From Halocalculus aciditolerans (GTDB taxonomy: Archaea > Halobacteriota > Halobacteria > Halobacteriales > Halobacteriaceae), in contig NZ_BMPG01000001.1 in the NCBI RefSeq assembly GCF_014647475.1, positions 1 through 64,000 of the forward strand: a stretch of 64,000 nt of DNA, given 5' to 3'. Made by a program: the position numbers and the translations under genes. The notes under the pieces are model-generated. The model saw nothing but the letters and a program-made list of their open reading frames with translations. It searched no databases and was not told the origin of the DNA. How positions within the stretch are numbered: position 1 is the stretch's first letter; each line of letters starts with the position of its first letter. Below are positions 16,982 through 25,326 of the stretch, piece by piece.

Positions 16982-17965
16982 ATGAGTGACACACAGAATC
17001 TCACCTTAGTGCAGGCGGTGCGGGACGGGCTCCGCGGCGAGCTCGCCAGGGACGACGACGTCGTCGTGATGGGCGAGGACGTCGGGAAGAACGGCGGGGT
17101 GTTCCGCGCGACCGACGACCTCTACGAGGAGTTCGGCGACGACAGAGTCATCGACACGCCGCTCGCCGAGTCGGGCATCATCGGCACGGCCGTCGGGATG
17201 GCGGCGTACGGCATGAAGCCGGTCCCCGAGATGCAGTTCTCCGGGTTCATGTATCCGGCGTTCGACCAGATCGTGAGTCACGTCGCGCGCCTCCGGAACC
17301 GGAGCCGAGGGCGGTACTCAGTGCCGATGACGATCCGCGCGCCCTACGGCGGCGGCATCCGCGCGCCCGAACACCACTCCGAGTCGAAGGAGGCCTTCTA
17401 CACCCACGAGGCCGGCCTGAAGGTCGTCATTCCGTCGACGCCGTACGACACGAAGGGGCTGCTCGCGTCCGCGATTCGCGACCCGGACCCGGTCGTCTTC
17501 CTCGAACCGAAGAAGATCTATCGCTCCTTCCGTCAGGAAGTCCCGGACGAGACGTACACCGTGCCGATCGGCGAGGCCGCCGTGCGCCGGGAGGGCGCGG
17601 ACATCTCCGTGTTCTGCTGGGGCGCGATGACCCGGCCCACCCTCGAAGCGGCGGAGAACCTGGAGGGCGAAATCGACGTCGAGGTCGTCGACCTGCGGAC
17701 GATGAGTCCGATGGACACCGAGACCGTCGTCGAGTCCTTCAAGAAGACCGGGCGCGCGGCGGTCGTGCACGAGGCCCCGCAGACCGCGGGCCTCGGCGCG
17801 GAGATCGCCGCGACGATTCAGGAGGAAGCGCTCCTCCACCAGGAAGCCCCCGTGAAGCGCATCACGGGCTTCGACACGCCGTTCCCGCTGTACGCGCTGG
17901 AGGACTACTACCTGCCCGAGCCCGCCCGCATCACTGAAGGCATCAGGGAGGCAGTAGAGTTCTAA
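16982..17965 (+). CDS. pdhB: Pyruvate/2-oxoacid dehydrogenase E1 beta subunit
   Basis: A 327-residue transketolase-like partner of PdhA. Typical segments: VVVMGEDVGKNGGVFRATDDL near 24-44, DTPLAESGIIGTAVGMAAYG near 58, QFSGFMYPAFDQIVSH near 83, and the C-terminal TAGLGAEIAATIQEEA and RITGFDTPFP. Its stop overlaps the pdhC ATG by one base (TAATG), so translation is likely coupled. Confidence 0.95.
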   Translation: MSDTQNLTLVQAVRDGLRGELARDDDVVVMGEDVGKNGGVFRATDDLYEEFGDDRVIDTPLAESGIIGTAVGMAAYGMKPVPEMQFSGFMYPAFDQIVSHVARLRNRSRGRYSVPMTIRAPYGGGIRAPEHHSESKEAFYTHEAGLKVVIPSTPYDTKGLLASAIRDPDPVVFLEPKKIYRSFRQEVPDETYTVPIGEAAVRREGADISVFCWGAMTRPTLEAAENLEGEIDVEVVDLRTMSPMDTETVVESFKKTGRAAVVHEAPQTAGLGAEIAATIQEEALLHQEAPVKRITGFDTPFPLYALEDYYLPEPARITEGIREAVEF

Positions 17966-19509
17966 TGGCGCTGAGAGAGTTCAAGCTCCCCGACGTCGGC
18001 GAAGGCGTCGCGGAGGGCGAAATCGTCGACTGGCTCGTCGAGGAGGGCGACACCGTCACGGAAGACCAGCCGGTCGCCGAAGTCGAGACGGACAAGGCCG
18101 TCGTCGAGGTGCCGTCGCCCTACAACGGGACGGTCAAACAAATCCACTACCCGGCCGGCGAGGTCGTGAAGGTCGGGAGCGTCATCGTCACGTTCGAGAT
18201 TCCGGACGAGGCCGGTGACTCCGAGGCGGCGGAGCCCGTCGTCGAGGAGGGCGCTGGCGCGCCCGAAGCCGAAGACGCGACGGACGCGGGCACGGCCGAG
18301 TCGGAAGCGCCGTCGTCGAGCGGGCGGACGTTCGCACCGCCGTCCGTGCGGCGGCTCGCGCGCGAACTCGGCGTGGACCTCTCGACCGTGTCCGGCTCGG
18401 GGCCGTCCGGACGCGTGACGGAGGGCGACGTCCGGCAGGCCGCAGAAGGCGGCGAACGCGAAGACGAGAGCGAACTCACGGACGCCGTCGAGCGAGTGGA
18501 GGAGGACGCCGAGGACGCGGTCGAGCGAATGGACGAAGAAGTCGAAGCCGAGGTGCCGCTCGGCGAGCAGGCAGCGGAGCACGCGGAGCGTGAGAAGACG
18601 CTCGCCGCGCCGGCGACGCGGAAGCTCGCCGCGGACGAGGGCGTCGACCTGAACGCGGTGCCGACGGACGAGGAGCGCGACGGCGAGGCGTTCGTCAGCC
18701 CGGAGGCCGTGACGCAGTACGCGCGGGCGCAGCGGGAGGCGAAAGCCGCCGAAGAACGAGCTGAATCCTCGTCGGCGTCGGCGACCGCGTCGTCGGCGTC
18801 CGCGGGCGAGGAGCGCGTGGAGTCCCGGCCGTATCGGGGGATTCGGCGGACCATCGGGAAGCAGATGGCGAAGTCGAAGTACACCGCGCCGCACGTCTCC
18901 CACCACGACACGGTCGACATCTCCGACCTCGTGGAGGTGCGCGCGGAGCTGAAGGAGCGCGCGGCGGAGCAGGACGTGAAGCTCACGTACCTGCCCTTCA
19001 TCATGAAGGCGGTCGTCGCGGCGCTGAAGGAGAACCCGATTCTGAACTCGGAGCTCCGCGAGGACGACGAGGAGGTGCTCGTCAAGCACTACTACAACAT
19101 CGGCATCGCGGTGGCCACCGACGCCGGGCTGATGGTGCCCGTCGTGAAGCGCGTCGACGAGAAGGGCATCCTCGAGCTCGCCGAAGAAGTGAACGAGCTC
19201 GCGGCGAAAGCCCGGGACCGCTCCATCACGCGCGAGGAGATGCAGGGCGGGACGTTCACGCTCACGAACTTCGGGGCCATCGGCGGCGAGTACGCCACGC
19301 CGATCATCAACTATCCCGAGACCGCGATTCTCGGGCTGGGCGCGATCGACGAGCGGCCGGTCGCGGAGGACGGCGAGGTGTACGCGCGCCCGACGCTCCC
19401 GCTCTCGCTATCGATCGACCACCGCGTCATCGACGGCGCTGAGGGCGCGGCGTTCACGAACAAGGTGATGGAGTACCTGAACAACCCCACCCTCTTGCTC
19501 TTAGAATAA
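17965..19509 (+). CDS. pdhC: Dihydrolipoamide acyltransferase E2, with two subunit-binding-like segments
   Basis: A 514-residue E2 core. Residues 1-80 form one lipoyl domain (FKLPDVGEGVAEGEI, lysine in EVETDKAVVEVPSP). A peripheral-subunit-binding domain follows (FAPPSVRRLARELGVDLSTV near 112-131, ending SGRVTEGDV). After an acidic Glu-rich linker a second, similar segment appears (LAAPATRKLAADEGVDLNAV near 213-232, ending FVSPEAVTQYA). The catalytic domain ends with DHRVIDGAEGAAF (His and Asp near 475). Two binding-domain-like copies in one E2 are unusual; see findings. It overlaps pdhB and lpdA by one base each. Confidence 0.95.
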   Translation: MALREFKLPDVGEGVAEGEIVDWLVEEGDTVTEDQPVAEVETDKAVVEVPSPYNGTVKQIHYPAGEVVKVGSVIVTFEIPDEAGDSEAAEPVVEEGAGAPEAEDATDAGTAESEAPSSSGRTFAPPSVRRLARELGVDLSTVSGSGPSGRVTEGDVRQAAEGGEREDESELTDAVERVEEDAEDAVERMDEEVEAEVPLGEQAAEHAEREKTLAAPATRKLAADEGVDLNAVPTDEERDGEAFVSPEAVTQYARAQREAKAAEERAESSSASATASSASAGEERVESRPYRGIRRTIGKQMAKSKYTAPHVSHHDTVDISDLVEVRAELKERAAEQDVKLTYLPFIMKAVVAALKENPILNSELREDDEEVLVKHYYNIGIAVATDAGLMVPVVKRVDEKGILELAEEVNELAAKARDRSITREEMQGGTFTLTNFGAIGGEYATPIINYPETAILGLGAIDERPVAEDGEVYARPTLPLSLSIDHRVIDGAEGAAFTNKVMEYLNNPTLLLLE

Positions 19510-20936
19510 TGGTCGTTGGAGACGTCGCAACCGGTACGGAACTCGCGGTCGTCGGCGCTGGCCCCGGTGGCTACGTGGCGGCGATTCGCGCGGCACAGCT
19601 CGGCGTGGACACCACGCTCATCGAGAAGGACGAACTCGGCGGCACCTGCCTGAACGTCGGGTGCATCCCGTCGAAGGCGCTCATCCACGCGACGAACGTC
19701 GGCTACGAGGCCGATACCGCGGAGGAGATGGGGATTCACGCGGACGTGAAAGTCGACATGGAGCAGATGGTCGACTGGAAGGACGGCGTGGTCGACCAGC
19801 TCACCTCCGGGGTCGAGAAGCTCTGTAAGGCGAACGGCGTGAACATCGTGCACGGCCGCGCGGAGTTCGCCGGGGAGAACAGGCTCCGCGTCGCGCACGG
19901 CGGTGAGGGGCAGGGCTCCGAGACCATCGAGTTCGAGCAGTGCGTCGTGGCGACGGGGTCGCGACCCATCGAGATTCCCGGGTTCGCGTACGACGACGAC
20001 CCGGTTCTCGACTCGACGCAGCTGCTCGCCCTAGAGCAAGTCCCGCGGTCGCTCGTCGTCGTCGGCGGCGGCTACATCGGCATGGAGCTCTCCACTATCC
20101 TCGCGAAGATGGGGTGTGACGTGACGGTCGTCGAGATGATGGACGACATCCTCCCGGGCTACGAGGAGGACGTGAAGCGCGTGGTGCGGAAGCGCGCGGA
20201 AGAGCTCGGCGTCGACTTCTACTTCGGGCAAGCCGCGAAAGGCTGGGAGCGCGCAGACGACGCCGGAATCGTCGTCACGACGGAGAACGAGGACGGCGAA
20301 GAGTCGACGTTCGACGCGGAGAAGGCGTTCGTCGCCGTCGGCCGCCAGCCCGTGCTCGACACGCTCAACCTCGACGCGGCGGGCCTCGAACCGAACGAGC
20401 AGGGCCGCCTCGAAACCGACCACACCGGCGAGACGAACGTGGATGGCATCTTCGCCATCGGCGACGTCGCGCCCGGCCCGCAGCTCGCGCACAAGGCGAG
20501 CAAGGAGGGCCAGGTCGTCGCCGAAGTCGTCGCCGGCGAGCCCGCCGCGATGGACTATCAGGCCGTTCCCGCGGCGGTCTTCACCGACCCCGAAATCGCC
20601 ACGGTCGGCCTCACGCAAGCGGAAGCCGAAGAAGAAGGGTTCACTCCGGCAGTGGGCAAATTCCCGTTCTCCGCGTCCGGGCGCGCCCTGACGACGAACG
20701 ACCACGAGGGCTTCGTCCGCATCGTCGCCGACGGGGATTCGGGATTCATCCTCGGCGCGCAGATCGTCGGTCCCGAAGCCAGCGAGCTCATCGCCGAACT
20801 CGGGCTCGCCGTCGAGATGGGCGCGACCCTCGAAGACATCGCCGCGACCATCCACACGCACCCGACGCTCTCCGAGGGCGTGATGGAGGCCGCCGAGCAC
20901 GCGCTCGGCCACGCCATCCACACCCTCAACCGCTAA
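19509..20936 (+). CDS. lpdA: Dihydrolipoyl dehydrogenase E3
   Basis: A 475-residue flavoprotein that reoxidises dihydrolipoyl groups with NAD+. It shows the FAD-binding GAGPGGYVAAIRAAQLG near 16, the redox disulfide GGTCLNVGCIPSKALIHA near 44-61, the NAD-binding VVVGGGYIGMELSTILAKMG near 180, and the C-terminal His-Glu pair THPTLSEGVMEAA near 451. Last gene of the pdh operon, coupled to E2 by a one-base overlap. The AT of its ATG is shared with the E2 stop. Confidence 0.96.
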   Translation: MVVGDVATGTELAVVGAGPGGYVAAIRAAQLGVDTTLIEKDELGGTCLNVGCIPSKALIHATNVGYEADTAEEMGIHADVKVDMEQMVDWKDGVVDQLTSGVEKLCKANGVNIVHGRAEFAGENRLRVAHGGEGQGSETIEFEQCVVATGSRPIEIPGFAYDDDPVLDSTQLLALEQVPRSLVVVGGGYIGMELSTILAKMGCDVTVVEMMDDILPGYEEDVKRVVRKRAEELGVDFYFGQAAKGWERADDAGIVVTTENEDGEESTFDAEKAFVAVGRQPVLDTLNLDAAGLEPNEQGRLETDHTGETNVDGIFAIGDVAPGPQLAHKASKEGQVVAEVVAGEPAAMDYQAVPAAVFTDPEIATVGLTQAEAEEEGFTPAVGKFPFSASGRALTTNDHEGFVRIVADGDSGFILGAQIVGPEASELIAELGLAVEMGATLEDIAATIHTHPTLSEGVMEAAEHALGHAIHTLNR

Positions 20937-20987
20937 CGTCGAACCGACACCGCGTTTTTTCCCGCACCGTCGCGTCGAGTCGAGTAG

Positions 20988-21170
20988 ATGTCACGAACGA
21001 ATGGCGAGGAGAGCGGGTCCGGTGACGCCCGGAGGGACGTGAAGACGATGTTGCTCGGGGTCTGGCTCACGCTCGTCGCGTTCGGTGTCGGCGCGTTCGG
21101 ACACGACGGCATCGCGATGCTCGTCGGCCTCGTCGCGGCGCTCTGTGTGCTCGCCGGATTCGTCGACTGA
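20988..21170 (+). CDS. Small two-helix membrane protein, unknown
   Basis: A 60-residue protein with a hydrophilic N-terminus (MSRTNGEESGSGDARRDVK) and two hydrophobic stretches (TMLLGVWLTLVAFGVGAFG and GIAMLVGLVAALCVLAGFV). A T-run (cgcgttttttccc, 20950-20962) just upstream may be the pdh terminator. I do not recognise a family. Confidence 0.6.
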   Translation: MSRTNGEESGSGDARRDVKTMLLGVWLTLVAFGVGAFGHDGIAMLVGLVAALCVLAGFVD

Positions 21171-21332
21171 ACACCTGGCCGCATAGCCGCGACTCCGTGG
21201 TCTCTACGGTGGTGGGCTTCCGAGGCGTCGAAATCGATGTCCACTCCGGCGGTGGTACGCATCCCACACAGGATTGCTGGCTGTCTCGGCGATGGGCTTT
21301 TCTCCCCGTCGGCTCCTACGAGTGTCAAACAC

Positions 21333-22142
21333 ATGCAGGTCGTGACGCTGGGGCCCTCGGGGACGTACTCGCATCGCGCAGCGAAATCCATCGCCGACGA
21401 CGCGGACATCGACTTCCGGGAGTCCGTGCACGCGATTGTGGGGGCGGTGAGCGCGGGGGACGCCGACCGGGGCGTCGTCCCCATCGAGAACTCCATCGAG
21501 GGGTCGGTGACGGAGACGCTCGACACGCTCGCCGAGGAGGACGTGGCGGTCGTGAAGGAAGTCGTGACGCCGATTCGGCACGCGCTCCTCTCGCAGACGG
21601 AGTCGGTGAAGACGGTCGCATCGCACAGTCAGGCGCTCGCGCAGTGCCGAGACTACATCGAGACGAACTATCCGGACGCGGACGTGCAGGCGGTGGCGTC
21701 GACGGCGCGCGGCGTCGAACTCGCGCGGGAGAACGAGGGCGTCGCGGGAATCGGCCACCCGGACAACGCCGGCGACGACCTGCTCGTGCTCGGCGAGGAC
21801 ATCCAGGACCAGCCCTCGAACGCGACGCGGTTCTTCGTCGTCGCACCCCCAGAGGACCGCTCGGAGGCGGGCGGAAAGTCGAGTTTCGTCGTCTACCCGA
21901 ACGCGAACTACCCGGGGCTCCTCCTGGAACTCCTCACGCCGTTCGCGGACCGCGACGTGAACCTCTCTAGAGTGGAGTCCCGGCCGAGCGGCGAGCGTCT
22001 CGGCGACTACGTCTTCCACGTCGACGTCGACGCCGGCCTCTACGAGGACCGCACGCAGGCCGCCGTCGCCGAGATCGAAGCGCTCGCGGAGTCCGGATGG
22101 GTGCGGACGCTCGGCTCCTACGACGTCACGCACGTCGTCTAA
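21333..22142 (+). CDS. pheA: Prephenate dehydratase
   Basis: A 269-residue monofunctional enzyme making phenylpyruvate from prephenate for phenylalanine synthesis. The N-terminal VVTLGPSGTYSHRAAKSIAD, the VVPIENSIEGSVTETLDTL segment near 48-66 and the catalytic NATRFFVVAPP near 166-176 are diagnostic. A C-terminal ACT domain (LLELLTPFADRDVNLSRVESRPSG, split by the catalytic end) gives feedback control by Phe. The ATG at 21333 starts MQVVTLGPSG. Close to tyrS on the same strand. Confidence 0.94.
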   Translation: MQVVTLGPSGTYSHRAAKSIADDADIDFRESVHAIVGAVSAGDADRGVVPIENSIEGSVTETLDTLAEEDVAVVKEVVTPIRHALLSQTESVKTVASHSQALAQCRDYIETNYPDADVQAVASTARGVELARENEGVAGIGHPDNAGDDLLVLGEDIQDQPSNATRFFVVAPPEDRSEAGGKSSFVVYPNANYPGLLLELLTPFADRDVNLSRVESRPSGERLGDYVFHVDVDAGLYEDRTQAAVAEIEALAESGWVRTLGSYDVTHVV

Positions 22143-22181
22143 TCCAGAACGCCTAACCTCCTCCTCCGTTTTTCAGGTTCT

Positions 22182-23162
22182 ATGAACGCGTACGAGTTGG
22201 TCACGCGGAACGCGGCGGAAGTCGTGACCGAAGACGAAGTCCGAGCGCTGGCCGACGACCCCGACGGGAAGCGGGCGTACGTCGGCTACGAGCCCTCGGG
22301 CGTCCTCCACATCGGCCACCTCCTGACGGCGAACAAGCTCATCGACCTCCAGAACGCCGGCTTCGAGGTGACAGTGCTCCTCGCGGACGTCCACGCCTAC
22401 CTCAACGACAAGGGGACGTTCGAGGAGATTCAGGAGACCGCGAATCGGATGAAGGAGCAGTTCCTCGCGTACGGCCTCGACGAGGAGTCCACGGAGTTCC
22501 GGTTCGGCTCGGAGTTCCAGATGGACGAGGAGTACGTCCTCGACCTCCACGGCGTCGAGCTGGAGACGACGCTGTCGCGGGCGGAACGCGCGATGAGCGA
22601 GATCAAGAGCGGCGAATCAGTACGGGTCTCGCAGGCGGTCTACCCGCTGATGCAGGCGCTCGACATCGAATACCTCGACGTCGACCTCGCGATCGGCGGG
22701 ATGGAGCAACGGAAGGTCCACATGCTGGCGCGCGACGTCCTCCCGAAGGTCGACTACGACGCGCCGACCTGCCTCCACACGCCGCTCATCGCGGACCTCA
22801 CCTCGGGCGAGGGGAAGATGAGCTCGTCGTCCGGCGTCTCCATCAGCATGGAGGACTCGACGGAGGAACTGGAAGAGAAGGTGAACTCGGCGTTCTGCCC
22901 GCCGACGCGGGATCCGGAGGGCGACCTGGAGAACCCGGTGCTCCAGATCTTCGAGTACCACGTCTTCCCGCGCTTCGAGGAGGTCGTGGTCGAGCGCCCC
23001 GAGCAGTACGGCGGGGACCTCGAGTACGGCGACTACGAGTCGCTCGCGGCGGACTTAGAGTCGGGCGAGCTCCATCCGGCGGACGCGAAGGGCGCGCTGG
23101 CGGACTACCTCGACCGCCTCATCGCGCCCGGCCGCGAGAAACTCGCGGAGCTGCGCGCGTAG
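22182..23162 (+). CDS. tyrS: Tyrosyl-tRNA synthetase
   Basis: A 326-residue archaeal-type class Ic synthetase. It shows YVGYEPSGVLHIGHLLTAN near 31-49 (HIGH), the tyrosine-binding QAVYPLMQALDIEYLDVDLAIGG region near 148, and GEGKMSSSSG near 208 (KMSKS). It lacks a C-terminal anticodon-binding S4 domain, normal for archaea. It starts 39 bases after pheA and may share its transcript. Confidence 0.95.
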   Translation: MNAYELVTRNAAEVVTEDEVRALADDPDGKRAYVGYEPSGVLHIGHLLTANKLIDLQNAGFEVTVLLADVHAYLNDKGTFEEIQETANRMKEQFLAYGLDEESTEFRFGSEFQMDEEYVLDLHGVELETTLSRAERAMSEIKSGESVRVSQAVYPLMQALDIEYLDVDLAIGGMEQRKVHMLARDVLPKVDYDAPTCLHTPLIADLTSGEGKMSSSSGVSISMEDSTEELEEKVNSAFCPPTRDPEGDLENPVLQIFEYHVFPRFEEVVVERPEQYGGDLEYGDYESLAADLESGELHPADAKGALADYLDRLIAPGREKLAELRA

Positions 23163-23303
23163 GGCGAACGGGCGACGCCGACGTCGGTTGTACGCGCTCG
23201 GCGCGGGGCGTCGCACTCCCGCGGGACGCGCCGAGGCCACAGTTACGTGATAGGGAGTCTGGGTCCGTGTTCGTATTTGAACGTTCGCCGCGTAGACACG
23301 GGT

Positions 23304-23750
23304 ATGGACAGTGCGAGCGCGAGGGCGAGTTCGAGTGAGCGCGGTGTCTCGGGGGTGTGGGCGCGGCATTCGAACCCGAAGAGCGGGTGGTCGCGGGCGC
23401 TGGCGTGGCCGGTGTTGGTGGCGGCGCTCTACTGCCGGAAGCCGTGGCTGGGCGTCGCCACAGTGGGTTTCCTCCTCCTGAATCCGGTGTTGTTCCCGGC
23501 TCCGGCGGAGGGCGAGGACGCGTGGATGCGTCGAGTGGTGGAAGCGGAGGAAGCGTGGCTGGCGTCAGGGGAGACCGGTCTCTTCGGGTGGCCGAACGTT
23601 TTGAACCTCGTCAATCTCGGGTGTTTCGTCGTTGCGCTCTACGGGGCGTGGAAGCGGCGGCCGGTGGCGACGGCGGTCGGGACGGTCGGCGTGATGGCGG
23701 CGAAGTTCGCGTTCGTCGCGGCGCTGGTTCGGCGGTACGCGGCGTCGTGA
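23304..23750 (+). CDS. Membrane protein, possibly DUF6653-like
   Basis: A 148-residue protein. After a Ser-rich tail, VWARHSNPKSGWSRALAWP leads into three or four hydrophobic segments (VLVAALYCRKPWLGVATVGF, NLVNLGCFVVALYGAW, VATAVGTVGVMAAKFAFVAALV). The 'RHSNP.SGW.R' entry motif followed by short helices resembles a haloarchaeal domain of unknown function that I tentatively link to DUF6653. Function unknown. Confidence 0.75.
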   Translation: MDSASARASSSERGVSGVWARHSNPKSGWSRALAWPVLVAALYCRKPWLGVATVGFLLLNPVLFPAPAEGEDAWMRRVVEAEEAWLASGETGLFGWPNVLNLVNLGCFVVALYGAWKRRPVATAVGTVGVMAAKFAFVAALVRRYAAS

Positions 23751-23771
23751 CCGGTCGGGAGTTCCCATACC

Positions 23772-23780
23772 GTTTAAATT
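23772..23780 (+). promoter_or_regulatory. TATA box of the eIF1A gene
   Basis: GTTTAAATT is centred 27 bases before the ATG at 23803, predicting a leaderless transcript. Confidence 0.65.
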
Positions 23781-23802
23781 CCTGCCGGGGTAATCGGGTG
23801 GT

Positions 23803-24093
23803 ATGAGCGACGACGAATCGGGCGGCCGTCGAAATCTCCGGATGCCCGAGGACGACGAGGTGTTCGCCGAGGTGACGAACATGCTCGGCGCGAACCGCGT
23901 GGAAGTACGGTGTGCGGACGGCACAGAGCGGACGGCGCGAATTCCGGGTCGGATGCAGAAGCGCATCTGGATCCGGGAGGGCGACATCGTGCTCGTGGAG
24001 CCGTGGGACTGGCAGGACGAGAAGGGGGACATCACGTGGCGGTACGAGAAGTCGGAGGCGGACCAGCTCCGCGAGGAGGGCCACATCCAGTGA
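23803..24093 (+). CDS. eif1a: Translation initiation factor aIF1A
   Basis: A 96-residue S1/OB-fold factor that occupies the A site during initiation. Family signatures: [60 protein letters not shown] (split only in reading). Sixteen bases separate its stop from rio1. The acidic N-terminus (MSDDESGG) is typical. Confidence 0.95.
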   Translation: MSDDESGGRRNLRMPEDDEVFAEVTNMLGANRVEVRCADGTERTARIPGRMQKRIWIREGDIVLVEPWDWQDEKGDITWRYEKSEADQLREEGHIQ

Positions 24094-24109
24094 CGATTCT
24101 TCACGCGCG

Positions 24110-24982
24110 ATGACGGAGGAGAACCCGTTAGTCGAATCCGTCGGGGAGGGCGAGACCGCGGGCGACGAGTGGGAGGACATCGACGTTTCTGACACCGAGG
24201 CGGACCGCATCGCGCGGAAGCGCGACCGCGAGTTCTCGGAGTTCCGCAAGCGCCTGAAGGACGCGGACCAGTTGAAGCTGGACGACAGCGCGTTCGACGA
24301 CGCGACGTACGCGGCCATCTACAAGCTCGTGCAGGACGGGCACGTTTCCGCCATCGGCCGGCCGATTTCGACGGGGAAGGAGGCGAACGTCTACGAGGCC
24401 GCGGCGGACGGCGGCGAGCGCGACGTCGCGATGAAGGTCTACCGGGTGAACGCGTCGAGCTTCCGGCAGATGCGGGACTACCTGGAGGGCGACCCGCGCT
24501 TCGAGGGGTTGCGCGGGGACAAGAAGGCGGTCGTGTTGGCGTGGACGCGGAAGGAGTACGCGAACCTGAAGCGCGCGCAGGACGCGGGCGTGCCGGTGCC
24601 GGACCCCATCGCGGTGCAGCGGAACGTCCTCGTGATGGAGCTCCTCGGCGAGGAGGACGACGCCGCGCCGACGCTCCACGACGTCCATCTTGAGAACCCC
24701 GAGACGGCGTACGAGAACGTCCGCGAGTACATGCGGCGGCTCTTCCGCGCGGGCCTCGTCCACGGCGACCTCTCCGAGTACAACCTCCTCGTCTGGGAGG
24801 GCGAGATTTTCGTCATCGACGTCGGGCAGGCGGTGACGGTTCACCACGGGAACGCGGACGACTTCCTGGAGCGCGACTGCCGGAACGTCGCGAACTTCTT
24901 CGCGCGACAGGGCGTCGACGTCGACGCGGACGACCTCTACGACTACGTCACCGAGCCAATCGCGGACGACGACGCGGCCTGA
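24110..24982 (+). CDS. rio1: RIO1-type serine protein kinase
   Basis: A 290-residue atypical kinase involved in small-subunit maturation. It carries the RIO nucleotide loop GRPISTGKEANVYEA near 80, the catalytic loop LVHGDLSEYNLLV near 210 and the metal-binding IDVGQAV near 233. The start MTEENPLVE at 24110 is taken because the family has a short acidic N-terminus. It sits downstream of aIF1A, a common archaeal pairing. Confidence 0.94.
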   Translation: MTEENPLVESVGEGETAGDEWEDIDVSDTEADRIARKRDREFSEFRKRLKDADQLKLDDSAFDDATYAAIYKLVQDGHVSAIGRPISTGKEANVYEAAADGGERDVAMKVYRVNASSFRQMRDYLEGDPRFEGLRGDKKAVVLAWTRKEYANLKRAQDAGVPVPDPIAVQRNVLVMELLGEEDDAAPTLHDVHLENPETAYENVREYMRRLFRAGLVHGDLSEYNLLVWEGEIFVIDVGQAVTVHHGNADDFLERDCRNVANFFARQGVDVDADDLYDYVTEPIADDDAA

Positions 24983-25326
24983 GGGCGCGACGCGCGGCGG
25001 TCAGTGTGAGGGCGACACGGGACGTGTCAGGTCGGTTCGCGTCGGGCCGGCGATACGTCCATAGGGGCGAGCGTTCTCTGAGAGGGCATGACGGGAAGCG
25101 TAGTCGTCTCGGCGGAGCCGCTGCGGGTTCGGCTCGACGTGACGGTGGAGGGGGAGACGGCGACGGCGGTGGTGGACGAGTCGGCGTCGGTGGCGTCCTT
25201 CGAGCGCGGCGAGCGGTAGCCACGGGCGTTCGAACCACTGTCCCGACAGAACTCGCGTTCTGCCCTCGCGTTTACAGAACTGTCGTTCAGGAATTACTTA
25301 TTCCGTTCGGCGGCGTCCGACCGGGT
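24983..25326. other. Gap between rio1 and the MFS gene
   Basis: Besides the possible 43-codon reading frame at 25088-25219, I see only a TATA-like attacttatt (about 25292-25301) that fits the MFS gene start. No RNA gene is evident. Confidence 0.5.
25088..25219 (+). CDS. Possible 43-residue protein or gene remnant
   Basis: The frame ATG 25088 to TAG 25219 reads MTGSVVVSAEPLRVRLDV..., with alternating beta-like residues (TVEGETATAVVDESASV). Codon third positions are GC-rich as in neighbours. No TATA box at ideal spacing is obvious. It may be a real short protein or the front of a gene lost when the MFS gene entered this otherwise translation-related cluster. Confidence 0.35.
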   Translation: MTGSVVVSAEPLRVRLDVTVEGETATAVVDESASVASFERGER

